The notes under the pieces: generated by a model | What the model was told of the DNA's origin: nothing | Databases searched by the model: none | The model's input: only the letters and a program-made list of their open reading frames with translations | Shown: piece after piece, positions 10,680-21,320 of the stretch | How the letters are laid out: each line of letters opens with the position of its first letter | Position numbering within the stretch: position 1 is the stretch's first letter | Translations under genes and position numbers: made by a program | Source: Choristoneura fumiferana | Taxonomy: Eukaryota; Arthropoda; Insecta; Lepidoptera; Tortricidae | Assembly (NCBI RefSeq): GCF_025370935.1 | Contig: NC_133482.1 | Coordinates: 225,285-289,284 of the forward strand | Direction of reading: 5' to 3' | DNA: 64,000 bases

Positions 10680-10815
10680 AATCGCCCTTTAATTGCCGGG
10701 CTGCGCGTGCGCGGCGTGCGCCGTTCGCCGCAGTGGCGGTAATTGCGCCTGCGCCGAACGCACCGCGCCGACAAAGCGGCAAAACGCGGAAAGAACGCGA
10801 CCCAATGCGAAGCTA
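10680..10815. other. GC-rich islet
   Basis: CTGCGCGTGCGCGGCG, TTCGCCGCAGTGGCGG and TTGCGCCTGCGCC in an AT-rich setting. It contains NRF1-like alternations (GCGCGTGCGC) but no gene evidence. Confidence 0.35.
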
Positions 10816-10867
10816 CAATGCTACAAAGCAATACTTCAAATACAAGTAGTACGTATCAAATCAATAG

Positions 10868-10975
10868 GTACATTGCAATGACTAAAGCAAGATAGACAAT
10901 ATAGGTGGTCTTGTCGCTTAAAAGCGATCTCTTCCAGGCAACCATTCAGTTACGAAGACAAATACAAACGCACAT
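10868..10975 (-). mobile_element. repeat with GCGATCTCTTCCAGGC word, copy 2
   Basis: TAGGTGGTCTTGTCGC, TTAAAAGCGATCTCTTCCAG and GGCAACCATTCAGTTACG match the copy at 9951-10140. Confidence 0.5.
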
Positions 10976-11357
10976 GGTAGCATAGTAGGTGACGAAAATA
11001 AGCCGACAAGAAAAGAAATTAACATATTTATGTTACCTACTAGGTACTTGATGCTCCAGTAATCTTAGTATGACTACGCTTAATCAATAAGGTATAGTGA
11101 CTGAGAACAACACAAATGGTAGCCAGGAATTTAGAGGCCTAGACCTAAAGGCAAGGAAGGAATGCGGCCCCTGAAAAACGACTGCGTCAAAAATAAAAAG
11201 GAAAATTTGGTGACCCCCTTCAAAATGTATAGGTATTTTTTAAACCTCTATTTGTAGGGAGGGGGAGGGTTCCCTTGTGCAGGTGGAATTCTGGCGGGAT
11301 CCTGGGCACAGGATTAAGAGTAAGAGAAATGGAAATACTATTGTGCGTGTTTCCTAG
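10976..11357. other. single-copy spacer
   Basis: No recognised element; contains a G-rich run near 11258-11270. Confidence 0.4.
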
Positions 11358-11361
11358 TGTG

Positions 11362-11650
11362 AAGCCGTGGTGGCCTAGTGGTTTGACCTATGCCTCTCAA
11401 GCAGAGGGTCGTGGGTTCGAACCCCGGCTCGCACCTCTGAGTTTTTCGAAATTCATGTGCGGAATTACATTTGAAATTTACCACGAGCTTTGCGGTGAAG
11501 GAAAACATCGTGAGGAAACCTGCACAAACCTGCGAAGCGATTCAATGGTGCGTGCGAAGTTCCCAATCCGCACTGGGCCCGCGTGGGAACTATGGCCCAA
11601 GCCCTCTTGTTCTCCAGCAGTGGGACGTATATAGGCTGGGATGATTGATT
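11362..11650 (+). mobile_element. tRNA-derived SINE (GTGGCCTAGTGG head), copy 1
   Basis: The head GCCGTGGTGGCCTAGTGGTT has a Pol III A-box, and GGGTTCGAACCCC is the B-box. The body runs through ACCACGAGCTTTGCGG, CCCAATCCGCACTGGGC and CAGCAGTGGGACGTATATAG to a GGGATGATTGATT tail. The head resembles tRNA-Ser/Leu. This is the commonest repeat here: copies at 23067, 28663, 31683, 38240, 43489, 51620, 57218 and 63385. The 119-codon frame across it is a by-product. Confidence 0.85.
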
Positions 11651-12118
11651 GTATTTCCTATACCTATCTACTTGTTGCCAATTTTCTGTTTTATCTCACT
11701 TTGATAAGGACCAGGCATTGATATGGAACAGGTCGGTCATACTTCGACTTGTAACACGTGAGTTACTCGTGTATTCACTAATGATATTCTACTACTTTCT
11801 TAATTATCATCGTGGAATGATGAGGAGCAGGGACGATTCCTGATCCCACCCTACACGTTTCAGATTTTTCAATGTTTTATTTAGTTTTGCTATAATTTAT
11901 AACATAAGAATCTAAAGAATTTGTATCCACGTACCTACACATACTACGCACGTACGCATTTCGGTATTAATTGTTCAAACTCTTTAATAACAACTTCTCT
12001 TGAGCCCTTTACTTCGTTTTAGTTAGTAATGACATCATAAACTAAACAAGCCCTTTTACTTTGTTCTCGTTAGAAATATGACATTATAAACTAAACAAGT
12101 CGCGTAACGAGACTAACA
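11651..12118. other. single-copy DNA
   Basis: Contains a local duplication: ACTTCGTTTTAGTTAG..ACATCATAAACTAAACAAG near 12012-12052 recurs as ACTTTGTTCTCGTTAG..ACATTATAAACTAAACAAG near 12058-12100. Otherwise nothing recognised. Confidence 0.5.
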
Positions 12119-12212
12119 AGCCCGATGGCATCTGCGCCTGCGCCACGCCCGCCCTGATGACGGCCGCGATCTCGGCACGCCCGCCCCGCCCCGCCCCGCC
12201 CACCGCTTCTAA
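12119..12212. other. GC-rich islet with (CCCCG)n
   Basis: TGCGCCTGCGCC at 12133-12144 followed by GACGGCCGCGATCTCGGC and a short CCCCG pentamer run at 12179-12200. Confidence 0.45.
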
Positions 12213-12456
12213 CTAGATTCTAATCTAGACTTTCAAAAATCAAAGAAAGCTCTAGAAAGATTCCGGAAATTTTGTTGGGAATTTAAGGCAAGTTTCCATT
12301 CAGTAAGTTTCCTGTGAGTTTTTTTCATAAAAATCCATCCAAATTACTTTCTTGCAGAGGTTCGACTGAACATGAATAATGGCAGAATGATTCATTCTGC
12401 TGAATAAGGTACTCGTATAGCATTAACACTAGAGGTGAGCTTAGTATTACTAACAC

Positions 12457-12459
<3 letters not shown>

Positions 12460-12523
<64 letters not shown>
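12460..12523. repeat. (CA)n microsatellite
   Basis: About 32 uninterrupted CA units. The reading frame over it on the minus strand is an artefact. Confidence 0.98.
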
Positions 12524-12526
<3 letters not shown>

Positions 12527-13345
12527 AAAATATGAATGTGAATTTGCAAATTATCATGTTATGCGATAACTTATGTTTTTAGTTTATAAAATTCTAAAAT
12601 AAGTTTGGATGTTCTTAACAACCTAGCGCTGAACAATATAAACGGGCAACCACTGGGGCCTGCAATACAGTGAAAACTAACGCAGTCTCCAGGGCTTCAA
12701 ATGTATTTTGTTTGTTTACGGTTTTTATTGAACAATAAAGATTATTATTATTAATTGTATGTTGGTTCAAATAAAGATATGTTGATGTTTATTACTTTAA
12801 TACTTAATTGGTTAAAATAACATATTGAAATAAGTTAAAATTATGATGTTGATTTGATAAATCCATGATAACTTATATTGAGATATTATTAAGCCAGTGT
12901 GTTGAAATAACTTAAAAATCATGTGACTAGTTAGCTCTTGTTTGCTTACATTTTATGAGACCTTTCCATACAGAAATTTCGCAAATTCGGAAACTTCTTC
13001 TCGGTGCACCTGCTACCGTGCTAGCTTAAGACTCACGTATCCAGGATACTTAAACCTATAGTACGTATTACTCAACTTTATTTCCTCACTGAGCACAGCT
13101 TTCATTTTCAGTAGATTTTTCTCGCAACCGCTCTGCTTCTAATGGGTGAAGTCAAACGAACGTAATTTTTTGAGGTGTGGGTCGCGTAATTTTGATGTCA
13201 TGCACAAGTCTTATTTTGCGTTAAGAATTAAGAATAAGACCGAATGCAGTAGAAATTACGCGATCAAAAATATGCGACTCACAACTCCAAAAGTTCGTTT
13301 CCCTCACCCTTACGCATGCGCATGGTGGATGCGCTAAATAAACTT
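12524..13345. other. single-copy AT-rich DNA
   Basis: Nothing recognised beyond an AT-rich stretch near 12730-12760 (AATAAAGATTATTATTATTA) that could be an old retroposon tail. Confidence 0.45.
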
Positions 13346-13672
13346 ATACCGGGTGTGGCCTGTAACACGGGAAAATAATTAAAACATAGATCGTACTTAC
13401 TCGTTACTAATTAGTTCAGCGACTTTTAAAAATAATTCGTTTTTTTATTTTTATTACACTTTAAAGTTTATTCTAAGAAGCAATGTAAAGCAAAATGTTT
13501 GATATTTGTAGCGTGACAGGCGACGTCAGTTGGGTTCTAGGATGGCTGTTATGATTGATGTTAGAAAAAAAAACAAAAGTTAAGTTTTCATTTTAATTAA
13601 CCATGATGATCCAATTACCGGTGATCTATAGAGCCTCTGTTTTTAATATTATCCCCAGTTCTGGGCCACAGG
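13346..13672 (+). mobile_element. long-inverted-repeat element (CCGGGTGTGGCCTG family), copy 1
   Basis: Left end ACCGGGTGTGGCCTGTAAC, then ATTAAAACATAGATCG, TCAGCGACTTTTAAAAATAA, AGAAGCAATGTAAAGC, GTGACAGGCGACGTCAG and GGTGATCTATAGAGCCTC. It closes with TTCTGGGCCACAGGC. Shares this longer form with the copy at 39688-40037, whereas 15230 and 31366 keep the other right arm. Confidence 0.7.
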
Positions 13673-13960
13673 CTGTAGTCCCGATACGGGGCATCATATA
13701 AGCCATTTACATTAACTTACGGATGTCATAACACTTACAGTTAATATTTAATACCTACAGCCGCTTTTACGCATGCTGTCCGAAGCATTGTCTCGACGTT
13801 ACCGTGAGAAGTTGTGGTACCAATGAGAATCATTACAGGAAGAATGTAAAGCTTCTGTTGGAATTTATAGTTTAGAAAATCACTGGTTTGTTTTATTACA
13901 ACATAAACTGCAGTAAACAATCAGTCGTTGCGGATGTATACGACCAATAACAGTAAATAT

Positions 13961-14105
13961 GACCGCATGGCCTAATGGCTGACTTGACTATGAAGCTCGA
14001 AGTCCGCGGATTCAATCCTGGTCGGGGCAGACATTTGAGTATGTATGAAACATATGTTAAGAAAAAGATGTCCCGTCTCTTATGTTTAAGTACATTTTTT
14101 TATTT
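13961..14105 (+). mobile_element. tRNA-headed SINE, second family, copy 1
   Basis: GACCGCATGGCCTAATGG (A-box region; resembles tRNA-Arg heads) and GCGGATTCAATCCTGG (B-box region), followed by GGGGCAGACATTTGAGTATG and an AT-rich end. The cloverleaf is not intact, so it is not a working tRNA gene. A reversed fragment of a similar head is at 21255-21320. Confidence 0.6.
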
Positions 14106-14529
14106 TATTTTACATACCTAAGCATGATTATCAGTTGTCTATAGTTTGTGTTTAGTTGGTGTCAACTTTATTACGAGTATCAGTTCTGAACTGACGATGA
14201 TGAATCATTAATCACTATCAGAATTCGTTTTATGCCCACCAGTGGGAGGTAAAAGACTGGGATGATGACGAATAGTTGTTCGATTAATAGCAGAAACTTG
14301 TATTTAAACTTAAGTCTTTCCTAAACGGAATGTCAGTCGAAAAGTAGCCACTGCTGCAATGGAATTGAACTTGGTCGCCATAGAATCAAATAAAGTACCT
14401 TCATGTATAGTTCTGTTAAATTAAATAAATAATGACATAACACTCAGCTCTGTTGGTTTTTGGTACATGTGCCATACAAAGTTGTCCATGGTACTTTTCA
14501 GTTAGTTCCTTTCTTTCCGTCTCTCGTGT
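14106..14529. other. single-copy spacer
   Basis: Mixed composition. A small remnant CCACCAGTGGGAGGTAAAAG then CTGGGATGATGACG near 14236-14270 resembles the tail of the common SINE family. Confidence 0.35.
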
Positions 14530-14850
14530 ACATGGAGCCTGTGCCCGGCTGCGCCCGCGCCGCATCAGTATGCGCCGCGCGCTCGCACTCCCGCAGTCAC
14601 GAGCGCGTCTAATGAGCGCCGAATATTTACGACCTGCTTGACTCCAGACAACCACTACCCTAATAAGATTATAACCACGACTCGTGAAAGCGGTAATCTG
14701 CCGAGATGGATCGCGGCGTGCTCGGCGCGCTTAATGCGGACTAATAGCGCCATCTGTCGGCGCGACGGATTAGCCCCGCCTTTGCGTTGCGCAGACACCG
14801 CGGCTATGACTGACAACAACTGCGACCCGCACTCCTACGCAGCTCTTCAA
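14530..14850. promoter_or_regulatory. CpG-rich islets with GCGGCGCGGGCGCA word
   Basis: An exact minus-strand copy of GCGGCGCGGGCGCA lies at 14550-14563. Further GC-rich patches are GCGCCGCGCGCTCGC, GATCGCGGCGTGCTCGGCG and GACACCGCGGCTATGACTG, separated by AATATTTACGACC and TAATAGCGCC. Frames on both strands look like composition artefacts. No repeat identity was seen. Confidence 0.35.
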
Positions 14851-14860
14851 ATATTGTACT

Positions 14861-15229
14861 CGTAGCTGTAATAAACAAATACGTTTACAAAATGTTAATA
14901 GAAATAAAACGGTCAAATGTAAGACACATTTGTATGATGTGCTGTGTCGTAACGCGTTATAAGTTATAACTTAATCGGATCGCAAAACAGCGAGTATATA
15001 ACAGTGACCATCATAACAGCCAGCATGGTTATGATTTGTATTGAACCGATTCAGAACTGACACACTACCATTAAATTTTGAGATTCGATCATTTGTGGTC
15101 AAATTACCAAATTACGCTAACGCACCGTAAATGCAGTGACGCGACTCAAGCGTCACTTTTGACGCATCTTTCACGTGAACCGGTGTGGTTAATATCTAAT
15201 ATCGCAGAAATTAATTACTGGTATCTGTT
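14861..15229. other. single-copy spacer
   Basis: Nothing recognised. Confidence 0.4.
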
Positions 15230-15534
15230 ATGCCGGGTGTGGCCTGCAATATGAGCAAATAATTAAAACATAGATGATACTCTTCAAACCGAACAACATT
15301 AGTTTAGCGACTTTTAAAAATAATTTGTTTTTTAATTTTTATTACACTTAAGTTTATGCGAAGAAGCAATGTAAAGCGTACATTGATAGCAGTATTTAAT
15401 TTGTATGAAAAAGGGAAAATCTAAAGACTCCATTATTTTTAATAGTCGCTGAACAACCAAACAACATTAGTTGTTTAGTTTGACGAGTACAATCTATGTT
15501 TTAATTTTTTGCTCGTATTACAGGCCACACCCGG
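15230..15534. mobile_element. long-inverted-repeat element (CCGGGTGTGGCCTG family), full short form
   Basis: Begins CCGGGTGTGGCCTGCAATA and ends TATTACAGGCCACACCCGG, so both ends are present. The arms continue for roughly 90 bp: TTAAAACATAGATGATAC faces GTACAATCTATGTTTTAA, and AACAACATTAGTTTAGCGAC faces GTCGCTGAACAACC. Relative to 31366 it has lost the GACAGGCGACGTC centre. No transposase frame; non-autonomous. Confidence 0.85.
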
Positions 15535-15631
15535 TACCTAGACGCGGCGGACTGTGTGCGTTTTTCTACCTTATAGTGCCTACTTATAACATAAGTGCCT
15601 ATTTTGTACACCATGTTTTTATCCATACTAA

Positions 15632-15795
15632 TATTATAAATGCGAAAGTGTGTGTGTTTTTGTGTGTTTGTATGTTTGTCCGTCATTCACGATGAAACGT
15701 AGCGATGGATCGACGTGATTTTTGGCATAGAGATAGTTTATGGGCCTGAGAATGACATAGGCTACTTTTTATTCCGGAAAACTAGTGTAAAATTA
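15632..15795 (+). mobile_element. Helitron-like repeat, copy 3
   Basis: CATACTAATATTATAAATGC, GAAAGTGTGTGTG, GATGGATCGACGTGATTTTT and GGCTACTTTTTATTCCGG. The final GCTAGT end is missing. Confidence 0.65.
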
Positions 15796-15894
15796 AGTAT
15801 TCGATTGAAAATATATTAGCAAACAAGGTATTCACATAAAACCATTCTGTTCAAGGTATAATTCATCGTACATGATAATTTGTGTCCATTAGTT

Positions 15895-16070
15895 TACCAG
15901 CACGCAGCTGAACTGCAGTGTATCAGCGAACAAAGCGACGTTTCAGCCCGATTGCGAAGGGCCGACGCATGCTAAGAGCCCGCTCACACGGCGTCACGTT
16001 TTGCCGGATCTTCTAACTAGTTACTATCGGATCCTGCGAAACCGGATAGTGATAGCTGCCTGGTTTTATA
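15895..16070. other. moderately CpG-rich single-copy patch
   Basis: CAGCTGAACTGCAG, GCCCGATTGCGAAGGGCC and GCTCACACGGCGTCACG. The word ATCCGGCAAAACG is opposed to GATCCTGCGAAACCGGAT. No identified function. Confidence 0.25.
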
Positions 16071-16439
16071 CCTTAGGATTCTCAGGTCCAAATTTGTTTC
16101 TTTTCCAGGAATTTTACTACTTTTAATTATAAATCCAAAAAAACACACATAAAGACGTACAAAAAAATACAATTATTACAGTTAGATACTTAGGGAGTTT
16201 TGAATACATTTACATGTAAACATACAATATAAGGATATCCGTTTATTGACGGTTCGCTGACGATTATCCGTTAGTTGTCCGGTGAAAACAACGGCCGTAT
16301 ACAAGCGCCCTTCGCCAGCAAATGTCGACAAAACTACTCGTACGCGGCTTACATTATTGCAAACATCGAAAGACAAACAGAATTACGAATTACACCTTAT
16401 CTTTGCAGAGCAATCACATCAGCCTGTCAGCAATGATAC

Positions 16440-16585
16440 CTGCCGGAAATTATAAACCGATCCGCGGAGGTTTACGCGCGCGCGCCGATGTAAATCGCGG
16501 ATGTTATCCTGCATTGTAAGTCAGCGGAGGCTGCGCCCGCGCCGCTCGTTAGCTGCGCGGTATTCATGCGCGCAGCCTTTACTGT
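16440..16585. promoter_or_regulatory. CpG-rich islet with GCGGCGCGGGCGCA word
   Basis: Minus-strand GCGGCGCGGGCGCA at 16532-16545, embedded in a 17-base stretch that also occurs at 14548-14564. Flanks carry TTACGCGCGCGCG and CTGCGCGGTATTCATGCGCG. Role inferred only. Confidence 0.35.
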
Positions 16586-16675
16586 ATAGTGCTGTAGTTG
16601 TAATGTTATCTGGTTTAGAACATATTAGTATTTGATGTTAAGTATATTTATTTGAGTAGAGTTGAATGAATCCAT

Positions 16676-16875
16676 ATCCATACTAATATTAAAAATGCGA
16701 AAGTGTGTGTGTTTGGGCGTTTGTATGTTTGTCCGTGATTTTTGGCATGGCTCGAGTTTATGGGCTAGAGAGTGACATTAGGCTACTTTTTATCCTGGAA
16801 AAATGCACAGTTCCCGAGGGAACAGCGCGCGATAACCGAATACCACGCGGGCGAAGCCGCGAGAAAAAGCTAGTA
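16676..16875 (+). mobile_element. Helitron-like repeat, copy 4 (complete 3' end)
   Basis: Starts CCATACTAATATTAAAAATG and ends GCGAAGCCGCGAGAAAAAGC then TAGT. Body contains GTTTATGGGCTAGAG and GGCTACTTTTTATCC. Confidence 0.7.
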
Positions 16876-16947
16876 TTAAGTAAAGGCTTGACTGCCAGCG
16901 TCAACTATATACGTCATGAACTATATGTGTTATTATACCTATGACTT

Positions 16948-17150
16948 AAACCCCGACAAAAAATGAGGGGTGTTTTAAATTTTACGCCAATGTGTGTCTA
17001 CCTGTCTGTCTATGTGTGTGCCATCGTAGCTCTCAAATGAATGGACCGATTTCGATGCGGTATTTTCACGTGAAAGCAAGTTTCCTTACGGCGGTTCTTA
17101 GCTATGTTTGATAAAAATCGTTTCGGTCGGTAAGAAGTAGGTAGCTGTAG
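16948..17150 (+). mobile_element. interspersed repeat starting AACCCCCGAC, copy 2
   Basis: AAACCCCGACAAAAAATGAG, GCCATCGTAGCTCTCAAATG, GACCGATTTCGATGCGG and GCGGTTCTTAGCTATG follow the same order as copies at 59368 and 59838. Confidence 0.65.
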
Positions 17151-17329
17151 ATTTAATTTTACATTTGTACTACGTAAGATTATGTAGATTTATGGGATAA
17201 AACTCCTTTACCAGTGCAGGTATACTCGAACATGGCTAAACTCGTGATAAATCTCAAACGAACTTTGCACTTCATTTATTTACCACAAGTTGATCAGTAC
17301 ATCTGAAACTTTAAGTAACCCTATCTCCC

Positions 17330-17545
17330 GTCACGCCTCGAATCTAATCTTTGCGCTGAAATTAATGAAATCAAAGCCACGTTTCCTTGGGGCCTCTCGC
17401 CTCTCGCGCAGATAGCATCGATAGTGCGATGTTCCGCGATAGGCCGCGATACGCCGCGACGTGTTGCGACGCGGGCGCGATAGCTGCGCCCGCGTCGGAT
17501 GCGGCCCAGCTGTCTATCCAAGACTCACGACTTCCACACATGATG
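17330..17545. promoter_or_regulatory. CpG-rich block with perfect GC palindrome
   Basis: The 12-base arms CGACGCGGGCGC (17467-17478) and GCGCCCGCGTCG (17486-17497) are perfect inverted repeats around GATAGCT. Each arm contains a near match of the recurrent GCGCGGGCGCA word. Neighbouring words are GCGATAGGCCGCGATACGCC. The frames of 60-66 codons here look compositional. Confidence 0.4.
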
Positions 17546-17722
17546 GGGTACGGCTCCTTTCACAAATGACAGACTTGGTTTAAAAAATACACCCAAAAAG
17601 GGTATAAGCTTAAAATATCAGGATACATGAAGGGTATGCCTTTATGCTCTGTTAAAATTATGTTATTTGTAACTTATGTGTGTTTTTTTGCGTTTATTGG
17701 CAACAATTAGGTTAGGTATATA

Positions 17723-18180
17723 ATTAAGATTGTTTTTTTGGAATCTTTTTGTATTTTTTATTTCAATTCCAAATTTTTACTTTTACGGTCATCCCGTAAA
17801 ACCTAAATTGAAAATACAAACTGAAATATAGATGCACAGAAAAGCCAGAAAAATAAGACCAGCACTGGGAATCGAACCCAGGTCCTCGGTATTCCGTACC
17901 GCGTGCTATACCGCTACACCACTGCTGGTCAACGGTACAGACACGAATTTCCCCTATGCACCTCATATCTCAGCCTGTTTGTTTCTTATTTAGCCACTTA
18001 AGCAGTGACGCTAGCGACATCTATACCGTAGCCCTCGTCGAGAAACTTTTCGGCACTCCATTGGAACCAACCTCACCTGGAGGACCTGGGTTCGATTCCC
18101 AGTGCTGATCTTATTTTTCTGGTTTTTCTGTGCATCTATATTTCAGTTTGTATTTTCAATTTTGGTTTTACGGGATGACC
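17723..18180. mobile_element. tRNA-cored foldback retroposon, copy 2 (complete inverted core)
   Basis: The left arm starts TTAAGATTGTTTTTTTGG and carries a full tRNA-like core in minus orientation (B-box complement GGAATCGAACC near 17868, A-box complement ACCGCTACACCA near 17910). The spacer has GTGACGCTAGCGACATC. The right arm restarts exactly at GGACCTGGGTTCGATTCCC (18082) on the plus strand and ends in GGTTTTACGGGATGACC. The two arms are complementary over more than 90 bp. No flanking duplication was found for this copy. Confidence 0.8.
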
Positions 18181-18740
18181 GATCTAAAACTACGAGTATG
18201 CGGGTTCTATAAAAGTTCGTGAGACCTTATTTCTAACGTTGTTATTGAAGGAGTAAATGAACGTAGAACTTATTCGTGTAGGGTTCTGAATTTCTGATTT
18301 ATTTTGAGATACCTACATTATTTCATTTAAGTACAGTCTGTGCGCTAAGATATAGCCCGACAGTTGTTAAGTTTACCTAAATTCATTCTCGAAAGTGGTG
18401 AAAAATTGTGTAGAATTCTTATAAATCCTTACTAATTCCCTGATTTTGTGTTTATCGTACCTACATAATTATAGATTTCCTATTTCGAACCCTAGAAGCG
18501 ATTGCAAAAATACCTAGTTCTATTGACTAGACCGCAAACCATTACAATAGAAAATACCATAATAAGATCTAGGACACCTTTGCCACTTATTAATTTCAAG
18601 TCATAAACATGTTTCATAAATTTAGTCACTAGAACACCTGACATTTTTAGGAAAGTTGAGTGTATCAAGGTTCAGTAATCTCCTCATTATCTTAAGTACT
18701 TTGGCAGCAATCTTCCTTGTGGCTGAACCCTAGAGCCATA
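18181..18740. other. single-copy AT-rich DNA
   Basis: Nothing recognised. Confidence 0.45.
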
Positions 18741-19330
18741 CCAACTGTTCACGAGGTGCAGCGCACGACGCGACCGGCGAGCGGCGCGGGCGCATCCGAC
18801 TAATACCAGCCCTGTTAGATTAGACGAGACCGCGACCCGCTAAGTAATGACCCAACAAGAAAACAACCGGGAAAATAAATCTCATTTTATATCTCATGTA
18901 GTTAGCGTAAGTGGATTCACTGCTGAATGTTTCCAAGTTAATATTTCGTGCTTGTTCTAATTTACTGTTTACCGTTTGAGACTCATTTAAGTGTAGCGCC
19001 GATATGTACCCGTATTTGCCATAAACTGCGGCATTACATCGCGCGATTGTCGTAATAGCGCCGGTTATCGCGCCGGCCGTGTCGGACATCTGTTACGATG
19101 AGCGGGAAAAGCGGGACGTGGCGATTATCGAGATTATAGAGAAATGGAGACATTCACACATGTACACACATTATCTCCCTACAGCGACTCGCGACGCACG
19201 GTTTCTATAAGATGATCGTCGTAGTGACGCTAAGCCGAGGTACATGCGAGCGCTTTCGGCTGAAGCTTTAAAACTACAACTTTAACTCTACTTTTATTTT
19301 CCGAGACTCCTACGCAGCGCTTGGATCCTA
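18741..19330. promoter_or_regulatory. repeat-free CpG mosaic block with GCGGCGCGGGCGCA
   Basis: Exact word GCGGCGCGGGCGCA at 18781-18794, then TTACATCGCGCGATTG, GCGCCGGTTATCGCGCCGGC and GGCGATTATCGAGATTAT. Mixed AT-rich and CpG-rich segments without repeats suggest constrained regulatory DNA, by inference. The 89-codon minus frame has no recognisable domain. Confidence 0.35.
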
Positions 19331-20640
19331 CTTTATATTCCCAATCCGAAGCTCGGCACCGTTTCCACTATTTACAGAGAAAAAGGTTAAAAATACAAAT
19401 GGTTCATAAAGTACCGGAATATGTGTGCGCGTGACTCATCATCTCCGCTGTTTGTCTGTTCGTGTGTCCGTTTAGAGCAAACAGCACAAACCGGCCGAGC
19501 AAACAGACCCTTTCATGGCAAACATTACTGCTGCATACATTGCTCACTTTATAGCTGCGTTAAAACGATTTCCGTAGAGAGCGAGCAATGGAACTGACCA
19601 TCGTCTCGTTATTGAATCAATATCCCAATTTCGGGTGTCTGAGTAGAGACCGCGGCGTGGGCGAGTGAGCCTCTATTTGTACGAGATCACAACTTAAACA
19701 TACATTAAATATGAATTTATGAAGTTTGTGTGACTGTGCGTTTGTGTAGTTAACTCGAGAACTATCGACCAGATTTGGGAACCTCGCGGCGGAGGCTTAG
19801 CGGAGAATTATGGGGCACCGGGCAGCGCGAGAGATGACCTATTTGACGTAAGCTTTCTTTACGCCAACTAATGTAAGTTATTAGGATAACCACTGTTAAA
19901 TACGCAGGTCTCACTTTTAACACGCACACACCTGTTCTTAAATTAATATTATGGTTCTAAGCCAAATAATCAGCATGCCTGCCGTAAAAACTTGGGATTT
20001 TGAATTCTGTGGTGACATGAAAAGTAGTTTGACGATGGAATTACTAATTTATATTCACATCTACTATTTTTACTCTACGTATTCATCGATCTTCTTCTCA
20101 TGCTCAAGCATAATATTAACCTCCTGTGGATAATATAACTAGGTAAGTACGCATTTTTTTTAATTAAGTACAAAGTTGTCTCAAGTTGAACATCATCTTG
20201 ATTCACAGCATTAATTCACAAAAACAATCTCTTTATTATCTTCTGAAGAGACCAGGTGATACCTCAATGTTACTTGAACCTGTGCACATGTTTGTGTTTT
20301 TATTCTGTAGTGCGCGCGCGCAGCTCGCCTCGTCAAACAACATGGCGCGCGACCATACGAAATTTAAGAAGCCCTCGTAAACACATATTTCGTCATCCGA
20401 ATGAATCAGGTATTTAGTCACTACAGATGAATACATCGTACACTTGTTATCTTCGACAATGTCCACACTATTAAAAAATATATAATTTATGCTCCTCGGA
20501 AGGCAATAATTTAATAAAAAACATATTATGCTAACGGTTTCTATTGCCACTCTCGCGGAGAACGGGTCTCAGCGCTTTTATTAAAATTATAAAAAACATA
20601 TAGCACCGATAAGTGGCGGCGACAAATATCATAATATAGT
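19331..20640. other. single-copy DNA, nothing firm
   Basis: A fragment at 19685-19760 (TAAATATGAATTTATGAAG, GTTAACTCGAGAACTATCG) may be an old Helitron-like remnant. A consensus-like donor AGGTAAGTA lies near 20142 without a convincing exon before it. No gene supported. Confidence 0.4.
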
Positions 20641-20735
20641 GTCGTGTTATCGCGGCACGCGGCGTCGCGGCGACTAATTGCCGCGCGGCGTTGCTCGCGG
20701 CACGATTTATCGCCGCGCGCGCCAGCAACAAGGGG
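20641..20735. other. GC-rich islet
   Basis: Dense GCGGCACGCGGCGTCGCGG, TTGCCGCGCGGCG and TTATCGCCGCGCGCGCC words around CTAATT. Short frames across it are alanine/arginine-rich composition artefacts. Confidence 0.4.
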
Positions 20736-20986
20736 GACTTAAAAATACATATTAACACGTTGTGCTGGCGTTATCTGTCATTTGTCATCTGCGGATAGCA
20801 TTTGAAAAACGTTTGTCTGTAGCACCTAACTACCTGAGTACCTCATGGCCGCGGCGTATGATATCTCAATATTTATATATTCTGTATGTCGCTATACACT
20901 CTTGACAGTGGTCGTGGTCATCCGATGAGCATCTGTAGTGAACCTTCATGACGACTTTCTAGGGAATACCTATAGTTTTCCCTTAC

Positions 20987-21110
20987 TTTAATTCAAATTC
21001 AAAACATTTATTCAGCAAATAGGCCGCAATGGGCACTTTTATATATCATTTTTTTAAACTACCAGCGCTTTCGGAAATACCATCATTGCCAAGATAGCAC
21101 AAGTTACCTA
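20987..21110 (-). mobile_element. LINE 3' tail, reversed
   Basis: AATTCAAATTCAAAACATTT, then ATTCAGCAAATAGGCCGC, GGGCACTTTT, CCAGCGCTTTCGG and CCATCATTGCCAAG. The plus-strand counterpart at 63527-63712 has these words in reverse complement and order, so this is the minus-strand copy with its (AATTTG)-type tail at the left. Confidence 0.65.
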
Positions 21111-21254
21111 TGTATCTTACATTTTATTTGTTAAGCTTGATAGTTTTTTTTTATTAAGCTACCTTTTTAAATCTGTTTTAAATAAGCATAATGGAACAAT
21201 TTACACCAAAATGTGTATTAAGTATTGAAGACTCAAGAACAAACATAAGTTATT

Positions 21255-21320
21255 ACGTACGTGAATTTTCCCCGACCGGGGATCGAACCCGGGACCTGGA
21301 GCTTCACAGACAGGGTCACT
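21255..21320 (-). mobile_element. tRNA-headed SINE fragment, reversed
   Basis: The minus strand carries the B-box GGGTTCGATCCCCGGTCGGG preceded by a GTGAAGCTCCAGG stretch. The 5' tRNA half is degenerate, so no functional tRNA. Confidence 0.45.

Noticed and set aside
11275..11634. 119-codon plus-strand frame
   Set aside because: Translation of the SINE at 11362.
12325..12549. 74-codon cysteine/valine-rich frame
   Set aside because: Translation of the (CA)n microsatellite.
13961..14033. tRNA-Arg gene
   Set aside because: The head resembles tRNA-Arg but the anticodon arm is disrupted, and a SINE body follows.
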